A stretch of DNA of 64,000 nt from assembly GCF_001265075.1 (NCBI RefSeq), contig NZ_LFKO01000002.1:554938-618937 (forward strand), given 5' to 3'. The position numbers were made by a program, and so were the translations under genes. Source of the stretch: Salinicoccus sp. YB14-2. Lineage in GTDB: Bacteria; Bacillota; Bacilli; Staphylococcales; Salinicoccaceae. This document shows, in pieces, positions 56,253 to 64,000 of this stretch. The notes under the pieces were generated by a model, which ran no database searches, was not told the DNA's origin, and saw only the letters and a program-made list of their open reading frames with translations. Within the stretch, counting starts at the first letter, position 1; every line of letters begins with the position of its first letter.

Positions 56253-57130
56253 ATGCCAAATGAACACCATGAAAACAGAATCGATCATGATCATTTGTTT
56301 AAATCATTGCTGCAGAACTTTTTGAGGAATTCCTTGAGCTGTTCTTCCCTGAAATTTGGAAAGAAATTGACTTTGCCCATTTAAAATTTATGGACAAGGA
56401 AGTATTCAACGATACAGAAAGACGCAAAATAAGAGAAGTTGATCTGGTCGTTGAAACAAAACTCAAGGGTGAAGCCAGTCTTGTTCTTGTTCATCTGGAA
56501 CAACAGCCACAATATGAACCGGAGTTTAATGAACGGATGTTTTTATATTTCAGCCGGTTGGTCGAAGCGAATCCGGGTAAAAGTATTATACCCATAGCAT
56601 TATTCAGCTATGATGATAAGAATAAGCAGGAGTCCAGTATTTACACGATGCGTTTTCCATTTTTAAATGTTCTTGAATTTAACTTTTTGACTGTTGAATT
56701 AAATAAACTGAATTGGCGGAATTTTATTCACCGGGACAACCCGTTGGCAGGAACATTAATGAGTAAAATGGATTATAATGATGTTGATAAAATAGAAATT
56801 AAGAAGGAATTTCTGAGGATACTTGTGAGATCTGAATTGGATGCAGCCCACAACCATGAATTAACGACATTTTTTGAAACATATTTAAAACTCACAAATG
56901 AAGAAGAAAATAAATTGCAGGAAGAAGTAACGCAATTAAATCCTGAAGAGGAGGCGAAAGTCATGGAACTGATGACATCTTATGAACGAAAAGGTATGGA
57001 GAAAGGAATTAAAAAGGTTGCACTTAATTTACTTTATGAGGGAATGGATGTACAGAAAGTAATAGAATTGACAGACTTAACTGAAAAAGAAGTTAAAGAA
57101 TTAAAGGAACAACAAAATAAAAATAAATAG
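56253..57130 (+). pseudogene. Rpn family (PD-(D/E)XK recombination-promoting nuclease/transposase-like), frameshifted
   Basis: The start ATG 56253 opens NRIDHDHLFKSLLQ, the N terminus of Rpn/YhgA-like proteins, but a one-base frameshift near 56310 moves the rest (ELFEEFLELFFPEIWKEIDF, then FMDKEVFNDTERRKIREVDL) to the next frame, which runs to TAA 57130. The nuclease core is visible in EVDLVVETK and LVHLEQQPQYEPEFNERMF, and the C terminus has the usual MEKGIKKVALNLL coiled region. Without the shift the protein would be about 290 residues. Either a pseudogene or a sequencing error; ribosome slippage is less likely. Confidence 0.8.
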
Positions 57131-57151
57131 GCTATCTTCACCACTTCATTA

Positions 57152-57302
57152 AGGAGGCGAAAGTCATTGAACTGATGACTTCTTATGAACGGAAAGATTA
57201 TGAAATAGGTAAGAGAGATAGCCTCTAAGTTACTGCTTGAAAGTATCTCCATTGAAAAGAGAGTGGAAAAATTAAGAAATAAACAAAATCAAACTGAATA
57301 AT
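57152..57302 (+). pseudogene. Duplicated 3' tail of the Rpn gene
   Basis: GAGGCGAAAGTCATTGAACT onward repeats, with few changes, the 57 or so bases at 56948-57000 of the gene just upstream (GAGGCGAAAGTCATGGAACT...). It encodes EAKVIELMTSYERKDYE and then, after a frame change, ASKLLLESISIEKRVEKL and NKQNQTE to a TAA. It is a broken C-terminal copy of an Rpn protein, left by tandem duplication and deletion or by insertion of a second copy. Confidence 0.65.
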
Positions 57303-57314
57303 AATACCAGGATT

Positions 57315-57352
57315 AATACCTCCAATCTTGTAAGAAGGACTGGAGGTTTTAA
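57315..57352. terminator. Terminator between the Rpn remnant and the SgrR-like gene
   Basis: ACCTCCA (57318-57324) pairs with TGGAGGT (57342-57348) over a loop of about 17 bases, with TTTT on the plus strand and the stop of the convergent gene at 57355. Confidence 0.6.
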
Positions 57353-57354
57353 TT

Positions 57355-58965
57355 TCATTGTCTATATATGATTTCCCTGAAATCGATCAGCCCGCTCGGC
57401 TGCATCTGGACATTTGTAATCTGCTCATCGTTTAAATAGTAATAACTGTATTCACGTGTCGCAATTTTTGACAATATATTCTCCGAATGTAAATAATCAT
57501 AAACTTCGTTCACATAATTTTTGAGTGTTACATTATCATCAGCCGGACGCCGGCTTAATTTTTCAACATGAACAGGACTCAACATTTCAGCAAACCTTCT
57601 TTCAAATGAGTTGAAAAACACTATCGACTGGAAGTGATAATTTTGCATCAAAAGCACCCCGCCGATGAATATATCTACACCTTTGTAAGCTTCTGTCCCT
57701 TCATCTGAAAATATCCTTTTCACTTCACATTCATACCCAATTGATTCCAAGTCTCTTTTAAGCCTTAATCCTTCATCACAGTAGCTTGCTTTCTCCCTTG
57801 CTGCCTGAGTACCGATTATTATTTTCTTTAAACTATCACTTTTCTGCCTTATCCAGTTCGCTTCATTAATAACCACTTCGTCATTGTTCACCAGATTTTT
57901 AAAATTTATATTCTCCAATATCTCTTTTCTTTCGTTGTCATTCAATTTTATCGTGTTCAGAAGAATGTATTTAAAACCGTCAGGCTTGGTCTCCACCTTA
58001 TTGTACTGATCAATATTACGCCTTGGATACCGGGTTATTGTATGCAGTGAATCCTCTTCAGAAAATATGCACTCAAGTCCATCAATCCAAGGCTTCTTCG
58101 CATGATACAGGCTGAATTTGGATAATGAAATATTACTTTCATTAAGATTTTCAACTTTAAAAGGACCGCACCCTATTTCATAATTCTTATCATGGACTTC
58201 CGGTAATATTGAGAAAAAATCATGGGAGAGGATGGCTTTTAAATATTCAACTGAGTCGCTGGCAACTATTCTAAATATGTTTTCATCAATTATTTCAAAT
58301 TCATAATCAGAGATTAGATGCGGCCGGTGGCCTAATCCCTGCTCCAGGCTGGATTTGATGTCATTTGAAGTGACGGGACTTCCATCATGAAACCATAAAT
58401 CTTTTTTTAAATAAAATACCCATCCCTCTTCATCACTCTCAAAATGATGCAGCATATTCATATCGTACTTGTCATACTGCTCATTGTACTTGAATAATGT
58501 ATCGTGGATCATCGATATAAAATGACTGTCGTATCTGGATACGGCATTTAAAGGATTGATCCGAAGTTCGACATCCGGAAGTGAAAATGTCAATTTACTC
58601 ATGTTGGACCCCGAACCTGATTTTAATAAGTAAGACGTAAACCACAGATGGAATGAATTATCATCCATCAGTTTCTCTTCCTTTACAAAATCGATGATGT
58701 CCGTCATTTTACTTTTATCATTCAAATCTTTGATCAACAGCTTGGCCGCTTCCAATTTGCCGATATTCAAAGAAACTCTTGTTTTATTGCCTCTGCCCAT
58801 TCCCCGCTGTACATCCAAAAGTTCATCTGCTTCAAATTGCCGCATCAATTTTTGCATATAACGGTTGCTGACGCCGCATAGACCTGCCAGCTCTCTGATC
58901 GTTATTTCCTTATAAACATTTTCTTCATCGACTATCTTTGAAATCAAATATAAGTACTGATACAT
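57355..58965 (-). CDS. SgrR-like transcriptional regulator with solute-binding (SBP_bac_5) domain
   Basis: The 536-residue protein joins an N-terminal winged helix (ITIRELAGLCGVSNRYMQKL near 22-41) to a large domain like oligopeptide-binding proteins: FYLKKDLWFHDGSPVTSNDI near 185-204 is the SBP_bac_5 signature, and GCGPFKVENL near 270 also fits. There is no signal peptide, so it is cytoplasmic and probably senses a small molecule directly. SgrR of E. coli has the same plan. It is divergent from an MFS transporter gene 93 bases away, which it likely controls. Confidence 0.85.
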   Translation of the reverse strand: MYQYLYLISKIVDEENVYKEITIRELAGLCGVSNRYMQKLMRQFEADELLDVQRGMGRGNKTRVSLNIGKLEAAKLLIKDLNDKSKMTDIIDFVKEEKLMDDNSFHLWFTSYLLKSGSGSNMSKLTFSLPDVELRINPLNAVSRYDSHFISMIHDTLFKYNEQYDKYDMNMLHHFESDEEGWVFYLKKDLWFHDGSPVTSNDIKSSLEQGLGHRPHLISDYEFEIIDENIFRIVASDSVEYLKAILSHDFFSILPEVHDKNYEIGCGPFKVENLNESNISLSKFSLYHAKKPWIDGLECIFSEEDSLHTITRYPRRNIDQYNKVETKPDGFKYILLNTIKLNDNERKEILENINFKNLVNNDEVVINEANWIRQKSDSLKKIIIGTQAAREKASYCDEGLRLKRDLESIGYECEVKRIFSDEGTEAYKGVDIFIGGVLLMQNYHFQSIVFFNSFERRFAEMLSPVHVEKLSRRPADDNVTLKNYVNEVYDYLHSENILSKIATREYSYYYLNDEQITNVQMQPSGLIDFREIIYRQ

Positions 58966-59072
58966 ATTATCCTCCGAAAGGATGAACTAAATTTATAAAT
59001 AATTCTATTTTTGTTCATCCATATTCATCTTATAATATTTTTAATACAAATTATAGGATGGAGGTCATATTA

Positions 59073-60263
59073 TTGGATACCATTTATAAGAACTCGCAAT
59101 TTTTGATCGTATTGATCACTTCTACACTTGGCGGATTTTTCGCATCATTTTTCATATTCACGATTCCGATTTTAATCTATGAAATGACAAGTTCCGTCCT
59201 TGCGATGAGCACGATGAGAGCAATAGAGTTTGTTCCGAATCTGGTGCTGGCCATCTTCATAGGTGTCATCGTCGACCGATACAAGCGAAAGAATATGCTT
59301 CTCATTGCAACAATCACTCAAATTGTCTGTATTGGTGCCATAATCTTCCTCATCACTGCAGACACACTTAATCTTGCGATTCTGTACATACTCAGCTTTA
59401 TAATATTTGTCACTGTCTACATGAAAGGCAGTGCAAAGCATTCCATACTCCCAAATATGGTGCACGACACTCAGCTGAGTGATGCCAATGCAAAACTGTC
59501 CTTTTACGGAACTGTCTCAGGTATTATTGCACCAAGTCTGGCAGGTATCTGCTATGCTCTTTATGGTGTTAATTTCAATATTGCTGTATATCTCATAGGT
59601 ACTGTAATCGTTTTGTTCCTGTACTTCTTTATCAAAGTGGAAGAGAAGATTGAAAGGTCGGGTAAAAATATAAAGGGGGATATTATGGATGGCTGGCATG
59701 CACTCACTGAAAACAAAGATTTGTGGAACCTGACCATCATCATCCTTTTCATCAATTTAAGCTCTTCCATTTCCGGGGCTGTACTCACTTTCTTTGCACT
59801 CGACAGCATAGAAATATCTGAAATGGAGCTTGGCTATATATTTACAGGGTCGGCAATCGGTGCATTGGCTGGAGCACAGCTCACCAAGCATGCAGAGAGG
59901 CTCATGGATAAAGGTAAGATATTTACAGTGTCCTATTTTATATCACTCGGCGGTTACCTGCTTCTATTCTTTGCACACCACTGGGTGGTCATGCTCACTT
60001 CGATGTTTATGATTGGCATGGCAGTGACTTTGAATAATATCCAATACTTGTCACTGAGGCAGACCTCAACTCCGAATCACCTGCTCGGGAGAGTGGCAGG
60101 TACCTCATCGATGATCATGAAACTTTCCATGCCACTCGCTTTTTTGATCTCGGGTGTCATCGGTGAAATGATTGACGTCAGATACATGTTTATATTGTCA
60201 GTCGCCGTTCTCATCTTTGTCATATTCTTTTCATTCAATAAAAGCATCTACAAGATGAAATAG
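59073..60263 (+). CDS. MFS efflux-type transporter
   Basis: I start at TTG 59073, eight bases after GGAGG; the ATG at 59058 lies upstream of that site. The 396-residue protein has about twelve membrane helices and the MFS motif A-like loop VDRYKRKNMLLIA near 68-80, with the weaker repeat in the second half (GRVAGTSSMIMKL near 340). It resembles the MFS_3/drug efflux group (enterobactin exporter-like). Divergent to the SgrR-like regulator. Substrate unknown. Confidence 0.87.
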   Translation: MDTIYKNSQFLIVLITSTLGGFFASFFIFTIPILIYEMTSSVLAMSTMRAIEFVPNLVLAIFIGVIVDRYKRKNMLLIATITQIVCIGAIIFLITADTLNLAILYILSFIIFVTVYMKGSAKHSILPNMVHDTQLSDANAKLSFYGTVSGIIAPSLAGICYALYGVNFNIAVYLIGTVIVLFLYFFIKVEEKIERSGKNIKGDIMDGWHALTENKDLWNLTIIILFINLSSSISGAVLTFFALDSIEISEMELGYIFTGSAIGALAGAQLTKHAERLMDKGKIFTVSYFISLGGYLLLFFAHHWVVMLTSMFMIGMAVTLNNIQYLSLRQTSTPNHLLGRVAGTSSMIMKLSMPLAFLISGVIGEMIDVRYMFILSVAVLIFVIFFSFNKSIYKMK

Positions 60264-60344
60264 ATTTGATCAGTTTCTCATGCAGTGGGTAAACACAATA
60301 TATTCAAAATTATCTCTTTACCTCTCATCAATTAATTTATACAC

Positions 60345-61561
60345 TTACTCCAGGTCCACATCACTTCTAAAATGATCTGGAGTCCACGGAATATAAATGT
60401 CAGGTTCCACCCCGCCCTCTCGGCCGAACGTTGCTTCTCCTGTCATTTTAGAAATGCTGTAGTCAAATTCATAATCTCCATAATCAACAGTCACCACATT
60501 GAAATAATTCATGATTCCCATTGTTGGCCTGCCGACGACCGTCACTTTATCCGATTTCTTCACATTGGCACAAAAGTATCTCCTGAAATTCCGTAATAAT
60601 AATCAGTCAGAATATAGACATGCCGGGGTGTAAATCCATTTTCTAACAAATACTCGGATTCTTCGGGCACTTCTAGAAATCCTTTACCATAATTGGTTTG
60701 AAAAGACTTAGTCTCTTCATGTATTGATTTTCTGGTTTCTTCATCCAAATCCTGTGTTAAATAATCCTCCAGCTCATTAATCCAGAGATCACAGTTTCTC
60801 ACTGTATAATTCGTATACATACTTTCATCAGAACCAAAGAGATTTTTGAATTTTACTTTGTAATCAAAAATATAATCCAGCAATGGGAAATAAAATTCAT
60901 CATTTCCACCGTGGTTGACTCGGACATCGACAATTAAATTTTCAGTTTTCTGCAGTATATCTTTATTGTCTTTAAGTATATCCAATATAGGTTTCTCTTC
61001 TGCAAAATCTGTTATCTTCAAATAAGTAGTGTCACTGCTGATATTATCGAAATAGTATTCCGGATTATATGAATCATATTCATAACTTGATAAAACCATC
61101 TCAAATTGAGTTTCATTTCTTTCGATTAAAATCTTCCTAGATTTTATTAAGCCATACTGCCACTGCTGCCTTTCATGATCACTCTCTTCCTATTCCTTAG
61201 AGTACCTTTTTGCCATTTGTGAAATAGTCAGTCCATCTATAAGGATGACCCTATCTCCTGCTTCTATACGTTTCTCTTCATCAGCTTTGATGACATATAA
61301 CGCATCCTGGAACTTTCTGACCTGGAAGCCGATGCTCAAAGGCGTTTTATTTTTTGACGTAAACCATAAATGACCGTCTTTAAAATCCAATAAATAACTT
61401 TGAATGGTTGATTTGAATTCTTCATCGGACATATCATCTGTAATCCGGTACTTCTCTCGACAATTAATCTCTGCTTTATCAATATGACCGGAGTAGTCTT
61501 TTCTTAAAATATCCTGCATATCTTTAAATATCTCAGTTTTAGTCGGCATATTTCCTCTCAT
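60345..61561 (-). pseudogene. S41 (tail-specific) peptidase, broken by a stop and a frameshift
   Basis: Three consecutive frames make up one S41 protease. The first (from 61561) has DFKDGHLWFTSKNKTPLSIG and GDRVILIDG, a PDZ-like part. It stops at an in-frame TAG (61192-61190), after which the same frame continues to ITDFAEEKPILDIL, LIVDVRVNHGGND and the catalytic-serine region YYYGISGDTFV. There a one-base shift near 60563 moves to the last part VTVVGRPTMGIMNYFN and EPDIYIPWTPDHF. Both the nonsense codon and the frameshift must be corrected for a full protein of about 400 residues. Confidence 0.85.
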
Positions 61562-61587
61562 GATTATACTTGACCTCCTTCCAAAGA

Positions 61588-62091
61588 TTAAATATCCAAT
61601 GCTTTAAATTCGATGGTCTGCTGAATTTCTTCAAAAAATATATCTTTTGCTTCTCGATAATCACTCATACTCGAATTTTCATATTTCAATTTCAACGCAT
61701 CATATTCATTTTTCAAATCCATATTCTGCAGTAACACGTCGCGAAATTTCCAGAAAAAATCAAATTCTGATCCGATGACAGTAAGTTGTATACCTAAAGG
61801 CGGATTGGTTTCATCATCTTTAAAAGCCCTGAATTCTTTTGTTTTAATACTGCTGTTATTAGTGTCATACATTTCAGATAAAATATTAACGGCATGATTG
61901 AACTGATTTGGACTGACACGAACCTGGATGTCCAAGTCCCCTTTAGTCACACTGTCCGGTATCGCGGTACTTCCGACATGTTGTATATCTGCACCTGGAA
62001 TCATCCTGTTTATTTCATTCTTATGATATTTAAACGTAATTTCTGCATCCCTTAAGATTTCTGCATCATTATAAAAGTTCACTCTTTCCAC
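61588..62091 (-). CDS. GrpB/UPF0157 family nucleotidyltransferase-fold protein
   Basis: The 167 residues carry IQHVGSTAIPDSVTKGDLDI near 36-55, the GrpB motif in which GS and DxD form a nucleotidyltransferase-like active site, and the C-terminal YREAKDIFFEEI helix. The biochemical role of this family is not established. A GGAGG element and ATG 62091 begin it. It may be the first gene of a transcript with the broken S41 gene. Confidence 0.85.
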   Translation of the reverse strand: MERVNFYNDAEILRDAEITFKYHKNEINRMIPGADIQHVGSTAIPDSVTKGDLDIQVRVSPNQFNHAVNILSEMYDTNNSSIKTKEFRAFKDDETNPPLGIQLTVIGSEFDFFWKFRDVLLQNMDLKNEYDALKLKYENSSMSDYREAKDIFFEEIQQTIEFKALDI

Positions 62092-62394
62092 GAAGAATCT
62101 CCTCCTTTAAGCTGTAATCATTGTTCAATTCCTTAAAATCAGCATAAAAAATTCCTCCCATAATTGAGAGGACTATATCTGAAACATTTAAAGTACACTA
62201 ATAAAATCCCGCACAAGGACAATATATTAAGATGATAAATGGGCAGACTAATCCTATTTTTTAACGTTGTTTTTGCACTGAATAAAAAATTGGATTAATT
62301 GCTCATCGGCCGTTCCTCATCTCTTCAAATTTGTTATAGTTAATGTATCATTTAATTTTCGAATTATCAATCAATTATATAAAAGGTGTTAACT
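62092..62394. other. Intergenic region between divergent grpB-like and kinase genes, with a hairpin
   Basis: About 300 bases without a gene. CCTC-TCAATTATGG-GAGG at 62150-62170 forms a small hairpin followed by A/T-rich sequence (six T on the minus strand). The last 60 bases (TTGTTATAGTTAATG) should contain the promoter of the kinase gene. No known RNA motif was recognised. Confidence 0.3.
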
Positions 62395-63042
62395 ATGGAA
62401 AAGACGATCAATCAAATCATTGAGTATATAAATAAATCTGATGAAAGGCTGATCATCGGCATCTCAGGGCATGGCGCTTCCGGTAAATCCACTTTTGCGG
62501 AAAAGCTGACCAGCAAGTTGAACAAAGATGTATACAACCTTTTGAATACTGATGCTTACATCATCCCTTCAAAGTATCGAAAAGATATACAGGCAGCCTA
62601 TCCGTCTAAGGGAGAAAAACATACATACAAAGTAACAGCATGTATGCCGGCTGCCCATGAACTGGGCAGTCTAACCAGAGATATTCTTCTTTTGAGAAAT
62701 GGTGAGGATTTAAGAACCATCGATGCCCACTGGTCTCCTTCTGAACTTCTATACGGCAGCAGGAGAGTGACGATTATTGAAGGCATGAGTGTGGCTTTTA
62801 TTGATAAAAATCTGTTTGATCTGAGCATTTATATTTTCACTGATGAACAGACCGAGTTTGACAGAAGATCGGATAGAGATGTAAATGAAAGAGGGAGAAA
62901 CCTTCAGCAGTTGAAGGACTCCCACCATGAGCGAAGGATTCAATATGAAATGTTCATGCATCCGGAAAGTGAGAGTTTTGATGTAGTCATTGATAATTCG
63001 GATGATGGTTTTAAGACAGTAAAGTCATGTTTCAATGACTAA
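62395..63042 (+). CDS. Uridine kinase-like P-loop ATPase
   Basis: From ATG 62395, behind AAAGGTG, the product is 215 residues. Walker A is GISGHGASGKSTFAEKL near 20-36, LLNTDAYIIPSKYRK near 50-64 matches the uridine/pantothenate kinase D-[AS]-[FY] region, and a lid-like arginine run DRRSDRDVNERGR near 162-174 follows. It belongs to the PRK/uridine kinase group of small-molecule kinases; the substrate cannot be told. Overlaps the convergent aroA-like gene by four bases. Confidence 0.82.
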   Translation: MEKTINQIIEYINKSDERLIIGISGHGASGKSTFAEKLTSKLNKDVYNLLNTDAYIIPSKYRKDIQAAYPSKGEKHTYKVTACMPAAHELGSLTRDILLLRNGEDLRTIDAHWSPSELLYGSRRVTIIEGMSVAFIDKNLFDLSIYIFTDEQTEFDRRSDRDVNERGRNLQQLKDSHHERRIQYEMFMHPESESFDVVIDNSDDGFKTVKSCFND

Positions 63043-63974
63043 ATATAACTGATATTCAAGCCTAGACTTTCCAGCATCTCAAAGTATTGTGGGCAAGTTT
63101 TCGAAACACATCCCGGATCATTTAATTGAACGCCTTCGATTTTTGACCCTAAAAGTGATAATGACATTGCGACTCTGTGGTCATCATGGGTATCAAGCAA
63201 TGTCGGCTCCGGTACGCCTGGATACACTTTTAATCCGTCTTTGAACTCCTCTACTTTAATGCCTGACTTGGATAATGATTCACTCATTACAGAAATCCTG
63301 TCTGATTCATGATATCTTATATGCTCGACATCTTTTATGGTTATCGGGCCATCTGCGAATACGGCTAATACTGCTAAAGTCAGAGCTTGATCAGACATCT
63401 CCCTCATGGAGATTTCAAAACCGCCTTTCAATTGCTCAATGCCTTCCAATTCGATAAAAGACTTTCCTCTCCTAACTTTACATCCCATCTTTTCAAGAAT
63501 ATCCAACATTTTTATATCCGGCTGTTTTGTTTCACGAGTTAAGTTATCAATCCGTATCCTGCCATTGTTCAATGCAGCCAGTGCCAGAAAATAGCATGCC
63601 GTTGATGCATCAGCTTCCAAATTTACATCTTGGGGTTTGTATGCCGAAGGATACACAACTATTTTACTCAGACTGTTATCATATTGTAATGTTGCACCGA
63701 ACTTTTCCATCAGCTCTATCGTCAATTTGACATAAGCATGCTGGACAATATGGTCTTCGATATTAATTGTGAGCGGTTCTGTAAAATAAGGTGCTGCAAT
63801 CAATAGGCCGCTGATATACTGGCTGGATAATTTTCCTGACATATTAATTTCACCACCGGTCAAATTCTTTCCTTGTATCCGGAGTGGATAATGCCCTCTA
63901 TGATTCAAATGACCGACGTCAGCTCCCACCTCTTTCAACGCTTCGACCAAAGGTTCAACAGGCCTTTTACTCAT
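63039..63974 (-). pseudogene. aroA: EPSP synthase-like protein lacking its N-terminal third
   Basis: The 311-residue frame corresponds to EPSP synthase from the second lobe on: SKRPVEPLVEAL near 2-13, LSSQYISGLLIAAP near 48-61, DASTACYFLAL, RYHESDRISVM and the C-terminal THDDHRVAMSLSLLG. About 110 residues including the KPGDKS region are missing. An in-frame TAA lies 12 bases before the ATG (63986-63988), and there is no ribosome site, so the frame cannot extend upstream. The KESDR-type motif is HESDR, as in some divergent AroA-like enzymes. The missing part may lie beyond 64000, so whether the gene is broken by the stop or wholly truncated is open. Confidence 0.6.
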
Positions 63975-64000
63975 ACTATGACTGGCTTAGATCTTCCACT

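Noticed and set aside
56253-57302. Insertion sequence
   Set aside because: The Rpn protein is transposase-like, but no terminal inverted repeats or target duplications are seen around it.
60345-61561. Three separate small genes
   Set aside because: The pieces join into one S41 protease when one stop and one base shift are corrected, and only the first has a ribosome site.

Overview
The window reads as a chromosome segment of a low-to-moderate GC Firmicute in the family Staphylococcaceae. The block aspS-hisS-lytH-dtd-relA-apt-recJ-secDF-yajC-tgt-queA-ruvB-ruvA-obgE-rpmA-prp-rplU-mreD-mreC, and the recD2-TPR-mnmA-iscS block, follow the staphylococcal/bacillar gene order. The high quality of Shine-Dalgarno sites, the frequent TTG/GTG starts, and extra genes absent from S. 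aureus (a Bacillus-type Fnr, a ba3-type oxidase) suggest a Salinicoccus/Jeotgalicoccus-like relative rather than Staphylococcus itself; the genus is an inference.

Layout. 1-3.8 kb: recD2 (3' end outside the window), a TPR protein, mnmA and iscS (tRNA 2-thiolation and sulfur mobilisation). 3.9-6.7 kb: a luciferase-like oxidoreductase, a 2OG-Fe dioxygenase-like protein and an endonuclease III paralogue lacking two Fe-S ligands. 6.9-11.5 kb: hom-thrC-thrB divergent from an aspartokinase (threonine branch). 11.5-15 kb: UbiB-like kinase, CymR-type Rrf2 regulator, RarA. 15.0-18.5 kb: a probable 6S RNA, Fnr with a C-terminal cysteine cluster, an FNR-type box, and a three-subunit ba3 oxidase. 18.5-39.8 kb: the conserved translation/stringent response/recombination/ribosome/cell shape block, controlled by a His/Asp T-box in front of hisS-aspS and an L21 leader in front of rplU.

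40-51 kb: a heterodimeric ABC exporter preceded by a leader peptide and an intrinsic terminator (BmrCD-like attenuation), a YitT protein, a universal stress protein, a 5'-truncated DUF554 gene, and a methionine importer operon metN-metI-metQ-aminotransferase under a SAM-I riboswitch. 51-64 kb is an accessory and decaying stretch: remnants of BstA/YfiT, GNAT, Rpn, S41 and EPSP-synthase genes lie among working-looking genes (YkvI, Nudix hydrolase, SgrR-like regulator with a divergent MFS pump, GrpB-like NTase, uridine-kinase-like ATPase).

The most interesting signals are in non-coding or very short DNA: a complete Fst/SprA1-type type I toxin-antitoxin locus near 53.9-54.2 kb, with direct repeats, a bidirectional terminator and 5'/3' end pairing; a ykkC-class aptamer upstream of a Nudix gene at 55.2-55.4 kb (the context of NDP-sensing subtype 2c); and the leader-peptide attenuator at 43.6-43.8 kb. 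No rRNA, tRNA, CRISPR array or intact insertion sequence was seen.
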